From Allobosea sp. ASV33 (GTDB lineage Bacteria; Pseudomonadota; Alphaproteobacteria; Rhizobiales; Beijerinckiaceae): a DNA stretch of 64,000 nt. A program made the translations under genes and the position numbers. Under the pieces are notes generated by a model, which did no database searches, had not been told where the DNA came from, and was given only the letters and a program-made list of their open reading frames with translations. Below, piece after piece: positions 45,657-55,677 of this stretch (the first letter of the stretch is position 1; each line of letters opens with the position of its first letter). Location: the NCBI RefSeq assembly GCF_016428755.1, contig NZ_JAELTI010000009.1, positions 27,640 to 91,639 of the forward strand, in the 5' to 3' direction.

Positions 45657-48161
45657 TCACGTCCCGCGTGGCTTCGCCCGCGTCGTCGGCAGCGCCGCGG
45701 CGGGATCGTCCGGCCAGGGATGGCGGGGATAGCGGCCCTTCATCTCGGATTTCACCGCGGCCCAAGAGCCGCGCCAGAAGCCCGGCAGGTCGCGCGTGAC
45801 CTGGATCGGGCGATGCGCCGGCGACAGCAGTTCCAGCACCAGCGGCACGCGCCCGCTGGCCAAGGCGGGATGCGTCGCGAGGCCGTAAAGCTCCTGTACG
45901 CGCACGGAGATGGTCGGGCCGGCCTCGGCGGCGTAGTCGACGGCGAGCGAGGAGCCGGTCGGAGCGGTGAAATGGGTCGGCGCTTCCTGATCGAGCCTGC
46001 GCTTCAGCTCCCAGGGCAGCAGGCTCGCCAGCGCCGAATCGAGGTCGGAAGGCTGGATCGCAGCGAGCGAAGAACGGCCGAGGAGATGCGGCGCCAGCCA
46101 GAGCTCCGGCTCTTGCGCCAGCCCTTCATCCGAGAGATCGGGCCAGCCGGCTTCCGGCTCGGCCTTGCGCAGGAAGGCAGCGCGCTCGCGCAACTGGTTC
46201 TGCCCCTTGGTCCAGGGCAGCAGTCCAATGCCGAGCGATGCGATGCCCTTCGCCAGTGCTTCGGCGTTTTCGGATGTATCCGCGACGGAGAGCGGCCGTT
46301 CCGATAGCGAGAGAGCTCCATAGCGGCGCACGGCCCGGACGCGCAGGGCGCGCGCCGTGCGGTCGAAGCTCGCTTCCTCGCGCTCCGCGATGGCGAAGGG
46401 CGCGAGGCCATGGGAGACGAGCGTCGCAATCTCGGCTTCGCTGATCGCGGCGGCGGCCATGATGCGGGCCTGCTGGGCCGCGCCGGTCATTTCCGCGACG
46501 ACGATATAGAGCTCGCGCGCCAGACGCTGTGACGCCTCCAATGCCCCGCCGCGGCCATTGGCAAGGAGGTACTGACCGGAGCCCGGCGCACGCGCCTTGG
46601 CGACCCGGTCGGGATAGGCGAAAGCGAGCAGAAGGCCGGGCGAAAGGACCTCGCCGGTACCAACCTGATCCTTGCCGATGCTGCGCTCGGCGGTTCGTGC
46701 CCAGCCTTCCGCGAGGCGGCGCATGTCGCCGGCCCGGCCGCCGCGCTCGCGGTCGAAGCGATCCAGGCGCTCGGCGAGATCGATGGCATCGCCGCCGAGC
46801 CCCCGCTCGACCAGCACGGCAGCGAGATCGGCAGCAACGTCCGCTCGCCCAAAGCGCGCGGACGCCACGACCATGCGGGCGAGGCGCGGCGGCAGCGGCA
46901 GCGCCTGCAGGGCGCGCCCTTCCGGCGTGATGCGGCCATCGGCATCGAGCGCGCCGACGGCTTCCAGAAGGCTACGCGCTTCCTTGAGGGCCGGCGCAGG
47001 CGGCGGATCGAGGAAGGCCAGCGTGGTGGGATCGCTGAGGCCCCATGCGGCGCAATCGAGCAGGAGCGGGCTGAGATCCGCCGAGAGAATTTCCGGGCGG
47101 GCGAAGGCTTCGAGCGCGCCGGTCGCGGCCTCCTCCCAGAGCCGATAGCACACGCCCGGCTCGGTGCGGCCGGCGCGGCCCCGGCGCTGGTCGGCGGCGG
47201 CGCGGCTGACGCGGCGGGTCTCCAGACGGGTCACGCCGATATCGGGCTCGTAGACGGGCACGCGTGCGAGGCCGGAATCGATGACGACACGGACGCCCTC
47301 AATGGTCAGCGAGGTCTCGGCGATGGCGGTCGCGAGCACGATCTTGCGCTTAGCCGCGGGCGCCGGCAGCACGGCGCGGTCCTGCTCGCGCTGGTCGAGC
47401 GCGCCATAGAGCGGGGCGATCTCGACGGCGGGATCGCGCAATCTCTCGCGCAGGCGCTCCTCGACACGGCGGATCTCGCCCTGGCCGGGCAGGAAGACAA
47501 GCTGCGAGCCTGGCTGTTCGTTCAGCGCCAGCAGGATCGTGTCGGTGACCTGATCCTCGATGCGCTTCAGCGGGTCGCGGCTGCGATAGCGCGTCTCGAT
47601 CGGATAGGCGCGGCCCTCGCTCTCGATCACCGGGGCATCGCCCAGCAATTTCGCGACGCGGGCGCCATCCAAAGTAGCCGACATCACGAGGATGCGCAGG
47701 TCCTCGCGCAGGCCGCCTTGCGCATCGAGCGCCAGGGCGAGGCCGAAATCGGCATCGAGCGAGCGCTCGTGAAATTCGTCGAAGAGCACGGCGGCGACGC
47801 CGTCCAGCGCGGGATCGTCGAGGATCATCCGGGCGAAGACGCCTTCGGTGACGACCTCGATGCGCGTCTTCGAGCCGATCTTCGAGCCGAGCCGCACGCG
47901 CAAGCCTACCGTCTCGCCAACGCGCTCGCCCAGGGTCTGCGCCATCCGGTTCGCCGCGCCCCGAGCTGCCAGGCGCCTCGGTTCGAGCACGATCAGCTTG
48001 CCGCCTTTGGTCCAGGGCTCGTCGAGGAGGGCGAGCGGCACGCGCGTGGTCTTGCCGGCGCCGGGCGGGGCGACCAGAACGGCATTCGGCCGCGCCCTCA
48101 AAGCGGCGGCGAGGTCGCCGAGAACGGCGTCGATCGGAAGGGCGGTGTCGAAGGCGCGCAT
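45657..48161 (-). CDS. hrpB: ATP-dependent helicase HrpB
   Basis: 834-residue DEAH-box helicase. Motif [12 protein letters not shown] (about 35-45), motif II DEFH, motif III MSATLDG, motif [14 protein letters not shown], then the HA2 and HrpB-specific C-terminal domains ending near HPWPDDP. Its nucleic-acid substrate is not well established. I start it at ATG 48161 ([11 protein letters not shown]); the open frame continues to 49178 but only through trpA on the other strand. It is divergent from trpA with 78 bases between starts. Confidence 0.94.
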   Translation of the reverse strand: MRAFDTALPIDAVLGDLAAALRARPNAVLVAPPGAGKTTRVPLALLDEPWTKGGKLIVLEPRRLAARGAANRMAQTLGERVGETVGLRVRLGSKIGSKTRIEVVTEGVFARMILDDPALDGVAAVLFDEFHERSLDADFGLALALDAQGGLREDLRILVMSATLDGARVAKLLGDAPVIESEGRAYPIETRYRSRDPLKRIEDQVTDTILLALNEQPGSQLVFLPGQGEIRRVEERLRERLRDPAVEIAPLYGALDQREQDRAVLPAPAAKRKIVLATAIAETSLTIEGVRVVIDSGLARVPVYEPDIGVTRLETRRVSRAAADQRRGRAGRTEPGVCYRLWEEAATGALEAFARPEILSADLSPLLLDCAAWGLSDPTTLAFLDPPPAPALKEARSLLEAVGALDADGRITPEGRALQALPLPPRLARMVVASARFGRADVAADLAAVLVERGLGGDAIDLAERLDRFDRERGGRAGDMRRLAEGWARTAERSIGKDQVGTGEVLSPGLLLAFAYPDRVAKARAPGSGQYLLANGRGGALEASQRLARELYIVVAEMTGAAQQARIMAAAAISEAEIATLVSHGLAPFAIAEREEASFDRTARALRVRAVRRYGALSLSERPLSVADTSENAEALAKGIASLGIGLLPWTKGQNQLRERAAFLRKAEPEAGWPDLSDEGLAQEPELWLAPHLLGRSSLAAIQPSDLDSALASLLPWELKRRLDQEAPTHFTAPTGSSLAVDYAAEAGPTISVRVQELYGLATHPALASGRVPLVLELLSPAHRPIQVTRDLPGFWRGSWAAVKSEMKGRYPRHPWPDDPAAALPTTRAKPRGT

Positions 48162-48239
48162 GCCCGGCCGATGTGGCGCAGGTGCGTGCCGCACGCAAGC
48201 CACTCGCCAGCCGGCCCGTCCCATGCTAACCGCTGCGGC

Positions 48240-49085
48240 ATGACTGAGACCGGCCAGACCCGCATCCAGAACCGCTTCCAGGCCTGCGCCCGCGAGGGCC
48301 GGGCGGCGCTCGTGACCTTCGTCACCGCCGGCGATCCCGATTTCGAGACCTCCAGCGCGATCCTCGCGGCCCTGCCCGGAGCCGGCGCTGACGTGATCGA
48401 GCTCGGCGTGCCCTTCACCGACCCGATGGCGGACGGCGTGCCGGTCCAGCTCGCCGGCCAGCGCGCGCTCAAGGCCGGCCAGACGCTGCGCAAGACGCTC
48501 GCCATGGTCGAAAGCTTCCGCAAGGCCGGCCATGACACACCGATCGTGCTGATGGGCTATTACAACCCGATCTGGGCCTATGGCGTCGACGCCTTCCTGG
48601 CGGATGCCCGCCGCGTCGGCATCGACGGCCTCATCGTCGTCGACCTGCCGCCGGAAGAGGACGAGGAGCTCTGCCTGCCGGCGCTGAAGGCCGGCGTGTC
48701 GTTCATCCGTCTGGCGACGCCGACGACCGACGACAAGCGCCTGCCCAAGGTGCTGCAGAACACCTCCGGCTTCGTCTATTACGTCTCGGTCACCGGCGTG
48801 ACCGGCGGCGCCATCGCCGATTACGGCGCGGTCGGCGATGCCGTCGCCCGGATCAAGCGCCATACCGACCTGCCCGTCGCGGTCGGCTTCGGCGTCAAGA
48901 CCGCCGAGGATGCGGCCACCATCGCCAAGCGCGCGGATGGCGTCGTCGTCGGCTCGGCCCTGGTCGAGCGCGTCCGCCTCTCGCTCGATGACCAGGGCAA
49001 GGCCACGGAAAAGACGGTTTCGGCTGTCACCTCGCTGGTCAGCGAGCTCGCCCAGGGCATCCGCTCCGTCGCCAAGGCGGCCTGA
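48240..49085 (+). CDS. trpA: Tryptophan synthase alpha chain
   Basis: 281-residue TIM-barrel subunit that cleaves indole-3-glycerol phosphate and passes indole to TrpB. Catalytic Glu54 (ELGVPFTDP) and Asp65 (PMADG) have the same 11-residue spacing as in E. coli TrpA. Loop 6 and the phosphate-binding [11 protein letters not shown] and [10 protein letters not shown] segments are present. In most relatives trpB lies directly upstream; here the divergent hrpB does. accD and folC follow, the usual downstream order. Confidence 0.96.
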   Translation: MTETGQTRIQNRFQACAREGRAALVTFVTAGDPDFETSSAILAALPGAGADVIELGVPFTDPMADGVPVQLAGQRALKAGQTLRKTLAMVESFRKAGHDTPIVLMGYYNPIWAYGVDAFLADARRVGIDGLIVVDLPPEEDEELCLPALKAGVSFIRLATPTTDDKRLPKVLQNTSGFVYYVSVTGVTGGAIADYGAVGDAVARIKRHTDLPVAVGFGVKTAEDAATIAKRADGVVVGSALVERVRLSLDDQGKATEKTVSAVTSLVSELAQGIRSVAKAA

Positions 49086-49192
49086 GCCCAAGGTTTCGTT
49101 CCATGGTCGCGCCGCTTGCCCGCCGGCAGGCACGACCCCATTTTCGGCGTGACGGCGCGCAGTCGCCGACAAGCCCATCAGGGATTCATCCG

Positions 49193-50089
49193 ATGAACTG
49201 GATTTCCGAAGTCGTCCGGCCGCGCATCAAGACGCTGTTCAAGCGCGAGAGCCCCGAGAACCTCTGGATCAAGTGCCCCGATTCCGGGCAGATGGTGTTC
49301 CACAAGGACGTCGAAGCCAATGGCTACGTCATCCCCGGCTCCGAGCACCATATGCGCGTCACCGCGCCGGAGCGGCTGCGGCTGACTTTCGACGACGGCA
49401 AGTGGCTCGATGTCGCCCTGCCGGAGGTCGCGATCGACCCGCTGAAGTTCCGCGACGAGAAGCGCTATGTCGACCGGCTGAAGGATGCCCGCGCCAAGAC
49501 CGGCATGCAGGACGCCTTCAAGATCGGCTATGGTCGGGTCAAGGGCCTGCCGATGACGCTGGCCGTGCAGGATTTCCACTTCATGGGCGGCTCGCTCGGC
49601 ATGGCCGCGGGCGAGGCCTTCGTGAAGGGCGCCGAGACCGCATTCGACAAGAAGACGCCCTATGTCGTCTTCGCGGCATCGGGCGGCGCGCGCATGCAGG
49701 AAGGCATCCTCTCGCTGATGCAGTTGCCCCGCACGACGGTCGCGGTGCGGCGCCTGCGCGCGGCGGGCCTGCCCTATTTCGTGGTGCTGACCAATCCGAC
49801 CACCGGCGGCGTCACGGCTTCCTATGCGATGCTGGGCGATGTCCATATCGCCGAGCCCGGCGCGCTGATCGGCTTCGCCGGCCCGCGCGTGATCGAGCAG
49901 ACGATCCGCGAGAAGCTGCCGGACGGCTTCCAGCGCTCCGAGTACCTGAAGGATCACGGCATGGTCGACATGGTCGTGCATCGCCGCGACCTGCCGGAGA
50001 CGCTCGCCCGGCTCGGCCGCCTGCTGACCAAGCAGCCGGCCGTGAAGGAAGAGGCTGCGCCCGCGCGTCCGGTGACCGAGGCCGTCTGA
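49193..50089 (+). CDS. accD: Acetyl-CoA carboxylase carboxyltransferase beta subunit
   Basis: 298-residue subunit that with AccA transfers CO2 from carboxy-biotin to acetyl-CoA. The crotonase-fold domain is intact ([42 protein letters not shown]). The N-terminal zinc ribbon seen in E. coli AccD is degraded: only Cys28 of the four cysteines remains (KCPDSG, then VIPGSEHH in place of CPxC). As I recall other rhizobial AccD share this. ATG 49193; the gene follows trpA by 107 bases and precedes folC by 38. Confidence 0.95.
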   Translation: MNWISEVVRPRIKTLFKRESPENLWIKCPDSGQMVFHKDVEANGYVIPGSEHHMRVTAPERLRLTFDDGKWLDVALPEVAIDPLKFRDEKRYVDRLKDARAKTGMQDAFKIGYGRVKGLPMTLAVQDFHFMGGSLGMAAGEAFVKGAETAFDKKTPYVVFAASGGARMQEGILSLMQLPRTTVAVRRLRAAGLPYFVVLTNPTTGGVTASYAMLGDVHIAEPGALIGFAGPRVIEQTIREKLPDGFQRSEYLKDHGMVDMVVHRRDLPETLARLGRLLTKQPAVKEEAAPARPVTEAV

Positions 50090-50127
50090 GCGGTCCGAAA
50101 GAGTTCACGGCTGGGGGCCGTCACGCC

Positions 50128-51450
50128 ATGGGGTCTTCCGACGCATTGCTTGCGCGCTTCATGGCGTTGCATCCCAAGCTGATCGACCTCTCGCTCGGCC
50201 GCATCCTCACCCTGCTCGAAAAGCTCGGCGACCCCCAGAAGAAGCTGCCGCCGGTGATCCATGTCGCCGGCACCAACGGCAAGGGCTCGACCATCGCCTT
50301 CATGCGGGCGATCCTCGAAGCCGCCGGCCTCTCCGTCCATGTCTATATCTCGCCGCATCTGGTGCGCTTCCATGAGCGCATCCGGCTGGGCGCGCCCGGT
50401 GGGGGCCGCTTCGTCGCCGAGGACAAGCTGGTCGAGGCGCTGGAGCGCTGCGAGGCGATCAATGCCGGCGATCCCATCACCTTCTTCGAGATGACGACGG
50501 CGGCGGGGCTGCTGCTCTTCTCCGAGCATCCGGCCGATGTGCTGTTGCTGGAGGTCGGGCTCGGCGGGCGCTTCGACGCGACCAATGTCATCGCTCACCC
50601 GGCCTGCACGGTGGTGACGCCCGTCTCGCTCGACCATTCCGAATATCTCGGCGATACCGTCACCAAGATCGCCGGCGAGAAGGCCGGCATCTTCAAGCGC
50701 GGCGCGCCGGCCGTGATCGCCCCGCAGGAACCGGAGCCGACCGCTGTGCTGGAAGCCGCGGCCGAACGCGCGGGAGCTTCGAAGATCCTGATCGGCGCGC
50801 AGGATTTCAACGTCCACGAGGCCGGCGGGCGGCTGGTCTACGAGGACCAGGACGGGCTGCTCGACCTGCCGCTGCCGCGCTTGTCCGGCCGGCACCAGCA
50901 TATCAATGCCGGCACCGCGATCGCCGCGCTGCGGGCGGCCGGCTACGGCGCCCTGCCGGCGCAAGCCTTCGAAGACGGGATGCGCAACGCCGACTGGCCG
51001 GCGCGGTTGCAGCGCCTCTCGCGCGGAGCGCTGGCCGAGATCGTGCCGGAGCGCGCCGAGCTCTGGCTCGATGGCGGCCATAACCCCGATGGCGGGCGCG
51101 TGCTCGCCCAGGCCATGGCCGATCTCGCCGATCGCAACCCGGCGCCGCTCGTGATGATCGCCGGCCTGCTCTCGACCAAGGACGCCGCCGCGACGCTCGG
51201 GCATTTCAAGGGGCTGGCGCAAGGGCTCTATGCCGTTCCGATCCATAATTCGCTGGCCGCGCGCCCGGCCGAGGAGGTCGCGGAGGCCGCCCGCAATGCC
51301 GGTCTCGTCGCCGAAGTCTCCAGCTCGGTGGAGCAGGCGCTACGGACGATCGCGGCGCGCGACTGGCCGGCGCCGCCGCGCATCCTGATCTGCGGCTCGC
51401 TCTATCTCGCGGGCGAAGTGCTCTCCGACAACGGCACGCCGCCGACCTAA
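50128..51450 (+). CDS. folC: Folylpolyglutamate synthase / dihydrofolate synthase
   Basis: 440-residue Mur-ligase-fold enzyme that joins glutamate to dihydropteroate and folates. ATP-binding loop VAGTNGKGST (46-55), the conserved YISPHLVRFHERI, EVGLGGRFDATN and DGGHNPDGG (Mur-ligase C-domain) are visible. Length normal. The ATG at 50128 has no strong Shine-Dalgarno (GGGGG 6 bases off). Last gene of the trpA-accD-folC run; a trxA gene often follows in relatives but here trxA lies about 43 kb away. Confidence 0.95.
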   Translation: MGSSDALLARFMALHPKLIDLSLGRILTLLEKLGDPQKKLPPVIHVAGTNGKGSTIAFMRAILEAAGLSVHVYISPHLVRFHERIRLGAPGGGRFVAEDKLVEALERCEAINAGDPITFFEMTTAAGLLLFSEHPADVLLLEVGLGGRFDATNVIAHPACTVVTPVSLDHSEYLGDTVTKIAGEKAGIFKRGAPAVIAPQEPEPTAVLEAAAERAGASKILIGAQDFNVHEAGGRLVYEDQDGLLDLPLPRLSGRHQHINAGTAIAALRAAGYGALPAQAFEDGMRNADWPARLQRLSRGALAEIVPERAELWLDGGHNPDGGRVLAQAMADLADRNPAPLVMIAGLLSTKDAAATLGHFKGLAQGLYAVPIHNSLAARPAEEVAEAARNAGLVAEVSSSVEQALRTIAARDWPAPPRILICGSLYLAGEVLSDNGTPPT

Positions 51451-51490
51451 GCCTTTTGCGCATTTCGACATGCCTATCTCGGGGAAAGCC

Positions 51491-51913
51491 ATGCCCGTTC
51501 CCGGACTGACCGTCATCGCCGCCACGCTGCTTTGCGGCCTGCTCGGCGGCTGCGCCACGACCGAGGGGACGACGCCGCGGAACGCCGCAGGCACGGAGCG
51601 GGTCGCATCCGGCAAGCCGACCTTCCTGCAGCAGACCTTCATGACGATGGACGAGCGCTGCCGGCCGATCCGCCGCCCCAGCGGCGTCCTGACGGAACCA
51701 CCCCGGCATGGGAAGGTCCGGTTGGCGACCCGCAATGCCAAGGCTGAGTACGAGCCCGGACCCATGCGGCATTGCGACGGCAAGGTCGGCCCTTCGCTTG
51801 CCTTCGAATACACGTCACGGGCCGGCTATCGCGGGCCGGACAGTTTCCGCGCCCGCATCCGCTACAAGGACGGTGAAATCCGCCAGGAGCGGTTCGACGT
51901 CATGGTCGATTGA
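51491..51913 (+). CDS. Putative lipoprotein
   Basis: 140-residue protein with a lipoprotein signal: hydrophobic residues 6-18, lipobox LLGGC with Cys21. The mature part has two Cys (in DERCRPIRR and MRHCDGK) that could pair, and an Ig-like beta-rich end (GYRGPDSFRARIRY) resembling bacterial Ig/cadherin-like folds. Function unknown. I use the ATG at 51491 (GGGGAAAG upstream) rather than 51470. It sits between folC and an aldo/keto reductase, same direction, with gaps of 40 and 22 bases. Confidence 0.7.
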   Translation: MPVPGLTVIAATLLCGLLGGCATTEGTTPRNAAGTERVASGKPTFLQQTFMTMDERCRPIRRPSGVLTEPPRHGKVRLATRNAKAEYEPGPMRHCDGKVGPSLAFEYTSRAGYRGPDSFRARIRYKDGEIRQERFDVMVD

Positions 51914-51935
51914 GGCGCGGCATCGGGAGAACGTC

Positions 51936-52778
51936 ATGCAACGCAGCTTCGGAGCCTCGGGTGCGCTCGTCTCGTCGATCGGCCAAGGCAGTTGGTATAG
52001 CGAGCAGGGCGACCGGCGCGAGGCGATCGCCGCCTTCCGGCGCGGGCTCGATCTCGGGCTGACGCATATCGACACCGCCGAGATGTATGGCGATGGCCGC
52101 TCCGAGGCTTTGATCGGCGAGGCCATCGAAGGCCGGCGCGACGCGGTCTTCCTGGTCTCGAAGGTGCTGCCGCATAACGCTTCGCGGCAGGGCGTGCGCG
52201 CCGCTTGCGAGCGATCACTGCGACATCTGAAGACCGACCGGCTCGATTGCTACCTGCTGCACTGGCGCGGCCCGCACCCCCTTGCGGAAACCTTCGCCGG
52301 TTTCGAGGCGCTGAAGCAGGAAGGCAAAATCCTGTCCTGGGGCGTCAGCAATTTCGACGAGGACGATCTGGACGAGGCGCTCGCCGCTGCGGGGCCGGGC
52401 CGGATCGCCTGCAACCAGGTGCTCTACCATCTGCGCGAACGTGCCATCGAGCATGCGGTGATCCCTTGGTGCGAACGCCATGGCGTCGCCGCCGTTGCCT
52501 ACAGTCCCTTCGGCCATGACGATTTCCCGGCCGCCGGCACCACGTCGGGCAAGGCGCTGACGGAAATCGCCGCAAGCCATGGCGCAACACCCCGGCAGGT
52601 CGCGCTCGCCTTCCTGACCCGAAGCGAAAGCGTTTTCGCGATCCCGAAGGCTGGCCGAGTCACCCATGTCGAGGACAATGCCGGCGCGCTGAATCTGACG
52701 CTCTCCGAGGCCGAGATCGGCCGGATCGACGCCGCCTTTCCTCGGGGCCGCAAGCCGGCTTCCCTGCCGATGATCTGA
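51936..52778 (+). CDS. Aldo/keto reductase
   Basis: 280-residue NADPH-dependent reductase with a TIM barrel. Catalytic tetrad Asp (HIDTAEMYG, with Tyr), Lys (LVSKVLP) and His (YLLHWRG) are visible, as is the cofactor loop IPKAGRVTHVEDN. It belongs to the AKR5-like group that reduces 2,5-diketo-gluconate or methylglyoxal and other aldehydes; substrate unknown. ATG 51936 with GGGAGA upstream. Confidence 0.9.
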   Translation: MQRSFGASGALVSSIGQGSWYSEQGDRREAIAAFRRGLDLGLTHIDTAEMYGDGRSEALIGEAIEGRRDAVFLVSKVLPHNASRQGVRAACERSLRHLKTDRLDCYLLHWRGPHPLAETFAGFEALKQEGKILSWGVSNFDEDDLDEALAAAGPGRIACNQVLYHLRERAIEHAVIPWCERHGVAAVAYSPFGHDDFPAAGTTSGKALTEIAASHGATPRQVALAFLTRSESVFAIPKAGRVTHVEDNAGALNLTLSEAEIGRIDAAFPRGRKPASLPMI

Positions 52779-52910
52779 GCGGCCGGAAACCACGTTCCGC
52801 CTTCCGGCTTTACAAGACGGCACGGCCGGCGCTTTCCTAGAGTCAAGGGCGGCGGCCACCAGAGCTCGACAACGCCTCATCCAGCAGTTGCGTTCTTCGG
52901 AGTGAGTGTG

Positions 52911-53576
52911 ATGCGTCGCGTTCTCGGCCTCCTGGCCGTCCTCGTCCTGTCGGTCTTTGCCGGCGCCGCCCATGCCGGGGTCGACGTCAAGGTCGACATC
53001 CCCGCCCAGCGCATGTCGGTGACGACCACCGACGGCGAGGTCTACGACTGGAAGATCTCATCCGGCCGCAAGGGCTTCCGCTCGCCCAACGGCGTCTATC
53101 GTCCGACGCGGCTCGAGAAGAACTGGTACTCTCGCAAATACGGCGGCGCGATGCCCTATTCCGTGTTCTTCCGCGGCGGCTATGCCATCCACGGCACCGG
53201 CGCCGTCGGCGCGCTCGGCCGTCCGGCCTCGCATGGCTGCATCCGCCTGCACCCGGCCAACGCCGCCAAGCTCTTCGCGCTGGTGAAGAAGCACGGCGCC
53301 AGCCAGACCCGGATCGCTCTACATGGCGCGGCGCCCGACAACCTCTCGCGCTTCGCGAAGGCTTCGACGACCTCGAAGGCCAAGCTCGCGAAGGCCGGCT
53401 CGTCCAAGCAGAAGATCGCCAAGGCCAAGCAGCGCAGCCAGGCGACCAGCGTCGCCCAGCAGCGTCGTGGCGGCGACTGGGAAGCCGCGCGCGGCCAGAT
53501 CCTGCTCCGCCCCGCCCTGCCGGCCAATGCCTATGGCTACCAGCCTTATTATCCCAGCGGCTACGGCTGGCGCTGA
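52911..53576 (+). CDS. L,D-transpeptidase (YkuD family), secreted
   Basis: 221-residue periplasmic enzyme. Signal peptide residues 1-22 (cleaved after AHA), YkuD domain about 24-135 with His94 (AIHGTGAVGALG), His108 and the catalytic Cys110 in SHGCIRLH. Such enzymes make 3-3 cross-links in peptidoglycan or anchor proteins to it. The C-terminal 80 residues are a Lys/Ala/Ser-rich linker followed by a Tyr/Pro-rich end, absent from most YkuD proteins and suited to cell-wall contact. ATG 52911 with GGAG 8 bases upstream. Confidence 0.88.
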   Translation: MRRVLGLLAVLVLSVFAGAAHAGVDVKVDIPAQRMSVTTTDGEVYDWKISSGRKGFRSPNGVYRPTRLEKNWYSRKYGGAMPYSVFFRGGYAIHGTGAVGALGRPASHGCIRLHPANAAKLFALVKKHGASQTRIALHGAAPDNLSRFAKASTTSKAKLAKAGSSKQKIAKAKQRSQATSVAQQRRGGDWEAARGQILLRPALPANAYGYQPYYPSGYGWR

Positions 53577-53604
53577 GCCTTAGGGCTTAAGCGCTCTACG
53601 ATGG

Positions 53605-53625
53605 ATCCCGGGTCAAGCCCGGGAT
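53605..53625. repeat. Intergenic palindrome (ATCCCGGG type)
   Basis: ATCCCGGG-TCAAG-CCCGGGAT between the L,D-transpeptidase and the convergent epimerase gene; resembles the CCCGGG core of the element at 45550. Confidence 0.65.
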
Positions 53626-53657
53626 GACGAAGCGCTTCCGCTTAAAATAAGCACGCT

Positions 53658-54542
53658 CTAGAGAGCCTCAGGCGCGATCCTGAGCCAGCCTTCCAGCGTC
53701 TCGCCCGGCGCGACGCGCCTGAGCGGCGAAGCGGCCCGCGCCGCGGGCTCGCTCGGTGCGCCGATCGCATGGCTCTGCGGCTCGACGCAGAGGAAATCCG
53801 CACCCGCAGGCGCCCAGACCACCGGGCAGTCAAGATCGGCGCTCGCGGTCAGGGTGACGGCGAGGCCGGTCGAGGGCGTCTCGATCCGGGCCGTGCCGTC
53901 CCAACCGAGGAAGCTCCAGGCGGTCACGGTTTTCGCTTGAAAAGGGCGCGCCTCGGCATAGGGGCCGCCATCGGCGAAAGCCTGCTGGCCGGTGGCGCGG
54001 AAGGCCTCGCCGAAGACCAGCGCCCCTTTGCTGCGCATGACGAGGCTCGTATCGGCGGCACAGGGAAACCAGGGATGATGACCGATGCCGAACGGTAGTG
54101 CCGTCGGCGCCTCGTTGGTGATTTTCAGGCGGATGGTCATACCGGCTTCGTCGAGGACGACTTCCTGCCGCGCCCGGTAGCGATAGGGGTCTTCCCCCGT
54201 CGTCCGGCGGTGTTCGAGGACGGTATGGCCGCGGTCATACTCCAGCACATCCCAGGCCGCCTGCCAGCCGAAGCCATGGATGGCGCCGCCCGGATCGTTC
54301 TGCGGAACGAGGAAGCGCTCGTCGCCATCGTCGACGACGCAATCGAAGGCGCGGTTGGCGAAGGGCAGCATCGCCCAGGTCCCGAAGAAGTTCGGCGAGG
54401 CTGTGCCCGGCTGCCGGCCAGCCGGCGGATGGAGCACGTCGTGGCGACGCCCGTCCGGTCCGCGCCAGCTCAACGCGGAAACGATGCCGCCCATCTCGGG
54501 ATGGATGACGGCGTCGAGGCCGCCCGCTTGCAGTTCGAGCAT
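53658..54542 (-). CDS. Aldose 1-epimerase family protein
   Basis: 294-residue beta-sandwich protein of the galactose mutarotase superfamily. Conserved points are the N-terminal MGGIVSALSWRG, FANRAFDC, the His pair in GIGHHPWFP and the late VEPQSHAIGAP Glu. These enzymes interconvert alpha and beta anomers. It is divergent from the dgoK-kinase pair across a 238-base gap, which suggests a shared sugar pathway, but no transporter or dehydrogenase is encoded here. Confidence 0.85.
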   Translation of the reverse strand: MLELQAGGLDAVIHPEMGGIVSALSWRGPDGRRHDVLHPPAGRQPGTASPNFFGTWAMLPFANRAFDCVVDDGDERFLVPQNDPGGAIHGFGWQAAWDVLEYDRGHTVLEHRRTTGEDPYRYRARQEVVLDEAGMTIRLKITNEAPTALPFGIGHHPWFPCAADTSLVMRSKGALVFGEAFRATGQQAFADGGPYAEARPFQAKTVTAWSFLGWDGTARIETPSTGLAVTLTASADLDCPVVWAPAGADFLCVEPQSHAIGAPSEPAARAASPLRRVAPGETLEGWLRIAPEAL

Positions 54543-54718
54543 CCGGCTTGTCCGATTCGTCGGGGTGATCCCGGACCGCAGGGTTGCCGGGAAGGCGCGC
54601 CATGCACAAGGCTTCTCGGCGGCCGCTCTTGACCCCGTGGAGAGTGGCGGAGACAGTCGCCCGCCCTAGACCGCTGTACGCCCGATTGGATGCGCAGCGA
54701 TCTACACGTCTGTTATCG

Positions 54719-54762
54719 CATCGGATTCTCCCGAAAAGTTGATTCCACTTTTCGGTCCGATG
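54719..54762. repeat. Composite palindrome in the dgoK leader
   Basis: Outer arms CATCGGA (54719-54725) and TCCGATG (54756-54762); inner exact 9-bp arms CCGAAAAGT (54731-54739) and ACTTTTCGG (54747-54755). It ends 18 bases before the dgoK start codon, so it would lie in the mRNA leader if transcription starts upstream. The rest of 54543-54718 shows nothing recognisable. Confidence 0.65.
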
Positions 54763-54780
54763 TTGCTGCCGGAGCCTGCC

Positions 54781-55677
54781 ATGCCCAAACCTCTGATCGC
54801 GCTCGACTGGGGCACGACCCGCGCGCGCGCCTTCCTGATCTCGGAGACGGGCGCGGTGCTGGAACGGCGCATCGCCGATCGCGGCATCCAGTCGGTGCCG
54901 TCAGGCGGCTATCCCGAGGCTTTCGCCGAGCTCGCCGGGGATTTCCGCAAGGCGGCGCCCGATGCCGCGATCGTGCTCGCCGGCATGGTCGGCAGCCGCA
55001 ACGGCTGGATCGAGGCGCGCTACGTGCCCTGCCCGGCCTCGCCGGCCGAGATCGCGGCCGCCGCAATCAAGGTCGATCTCGATGCAGGGACGACCGCGAC
55101 GATCCTGCCGGGCCTGAGCTGCGACGACGGCGCCTTCGACGTGATGCGCGGCGAGGAAACCCTGATCGTCGGGCTCGGCCTGAGCGACGGCATCGCCTGC
55201 CTGCCGGGCACCCATTCGAAATGGGCCGAGATCAAGCAGGGCCGCATCACCCGCTTCGCCAGCTTCATGACGGGCGAGGTCTACGGGCTGCTGCGCAACG
55301 ATTCGATCCTCGCCCGGCTGGCCGAAGCGCCCTCCGAGGAAGACGCGATCGAGGGTGCCGCGCGCGGCCAGGCAGCCGCCGGGCGGCCCGGCGGACTGCT
55401 CAACAGCGCCTTCGCGGCCCGTACCGAGGTCCTTGCCGGCCGGATGGCAGGCGGGGCGGTCGGTCCCTATCTCTCGGCGCTGCTGGTCGGGCAGGAAATC
55501 GCGGGGGCGGAAGCCCTGTTCGGCCAGGGCCAGGAGATACATCTCGTCGCCGACGGCGCGCTCGCCGAGAGCTATGGCGCCGGGCTGCGGGCGCGAAACC
55601 ATCCCGTCCGGGTCATCTCGCCCGAGGCGGCCTTCGTCGCCGGCATCCGGCGGCTTGCAGCGGATATTGCGGCATGA
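54781..55677 (+). CDS. dgoK: 2-dehydro-3-deoxygalactonokinase
   Basis: 298-residue ASKHA-fold sugar kinase. The phosphate-1 motif LIALDWGTTRARAFLI at the N-terminus, LAGMVGSRNGWIEA and PGTHSKWAEI are hallmarks of DgoK, which phosphorylates 2-keto-3-deoxy-galactonate in the De Ley-Doudoroff pathway. The aldolase gene dgoA, which usually follows, is absent; a PfkB-type kinase overlaps the end by ATGA instead. Start at ATG 54781. Confidence 0.88.
   Translation: MPKPLIALDWGTTRARAFLISETGAVLERRIADRGIQSVPSGGYPEAFAELAGDFRKAAPDAAIVLAGMVGSRNGWIEARYVPCPASPAEIAAAAIKVDLDAGTTATILPGLSCDDGAFDVMRGEETLIVGLGLSDGIACLPGTHSKWAEIKQGRITRFASFMTGEVYGLLRNDSILARLAEAPSEEDAIEGAARGQAAAGRPGGLLNSAFAARTEVLAGRMAGGAVGPYLSALLVGQEIAGAEALFGQGQEIHLVADGALAESYGAGLRARNHPVRVISPEAAFVAGIRRLAADIAA

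Noticed and set aside
49103..49136. Terminator between trpA and accD
   Set aside because: The hairpin is interrupted by unpaired bases and a mismatch and the run to accD looks operonic.
48162..49178. N-terminal extension of the hrpB frame by 339 codons
   Set aside because: It runs antisense through trpA, which has full catalytic motifs; HrpB family proteins start at about 48161.
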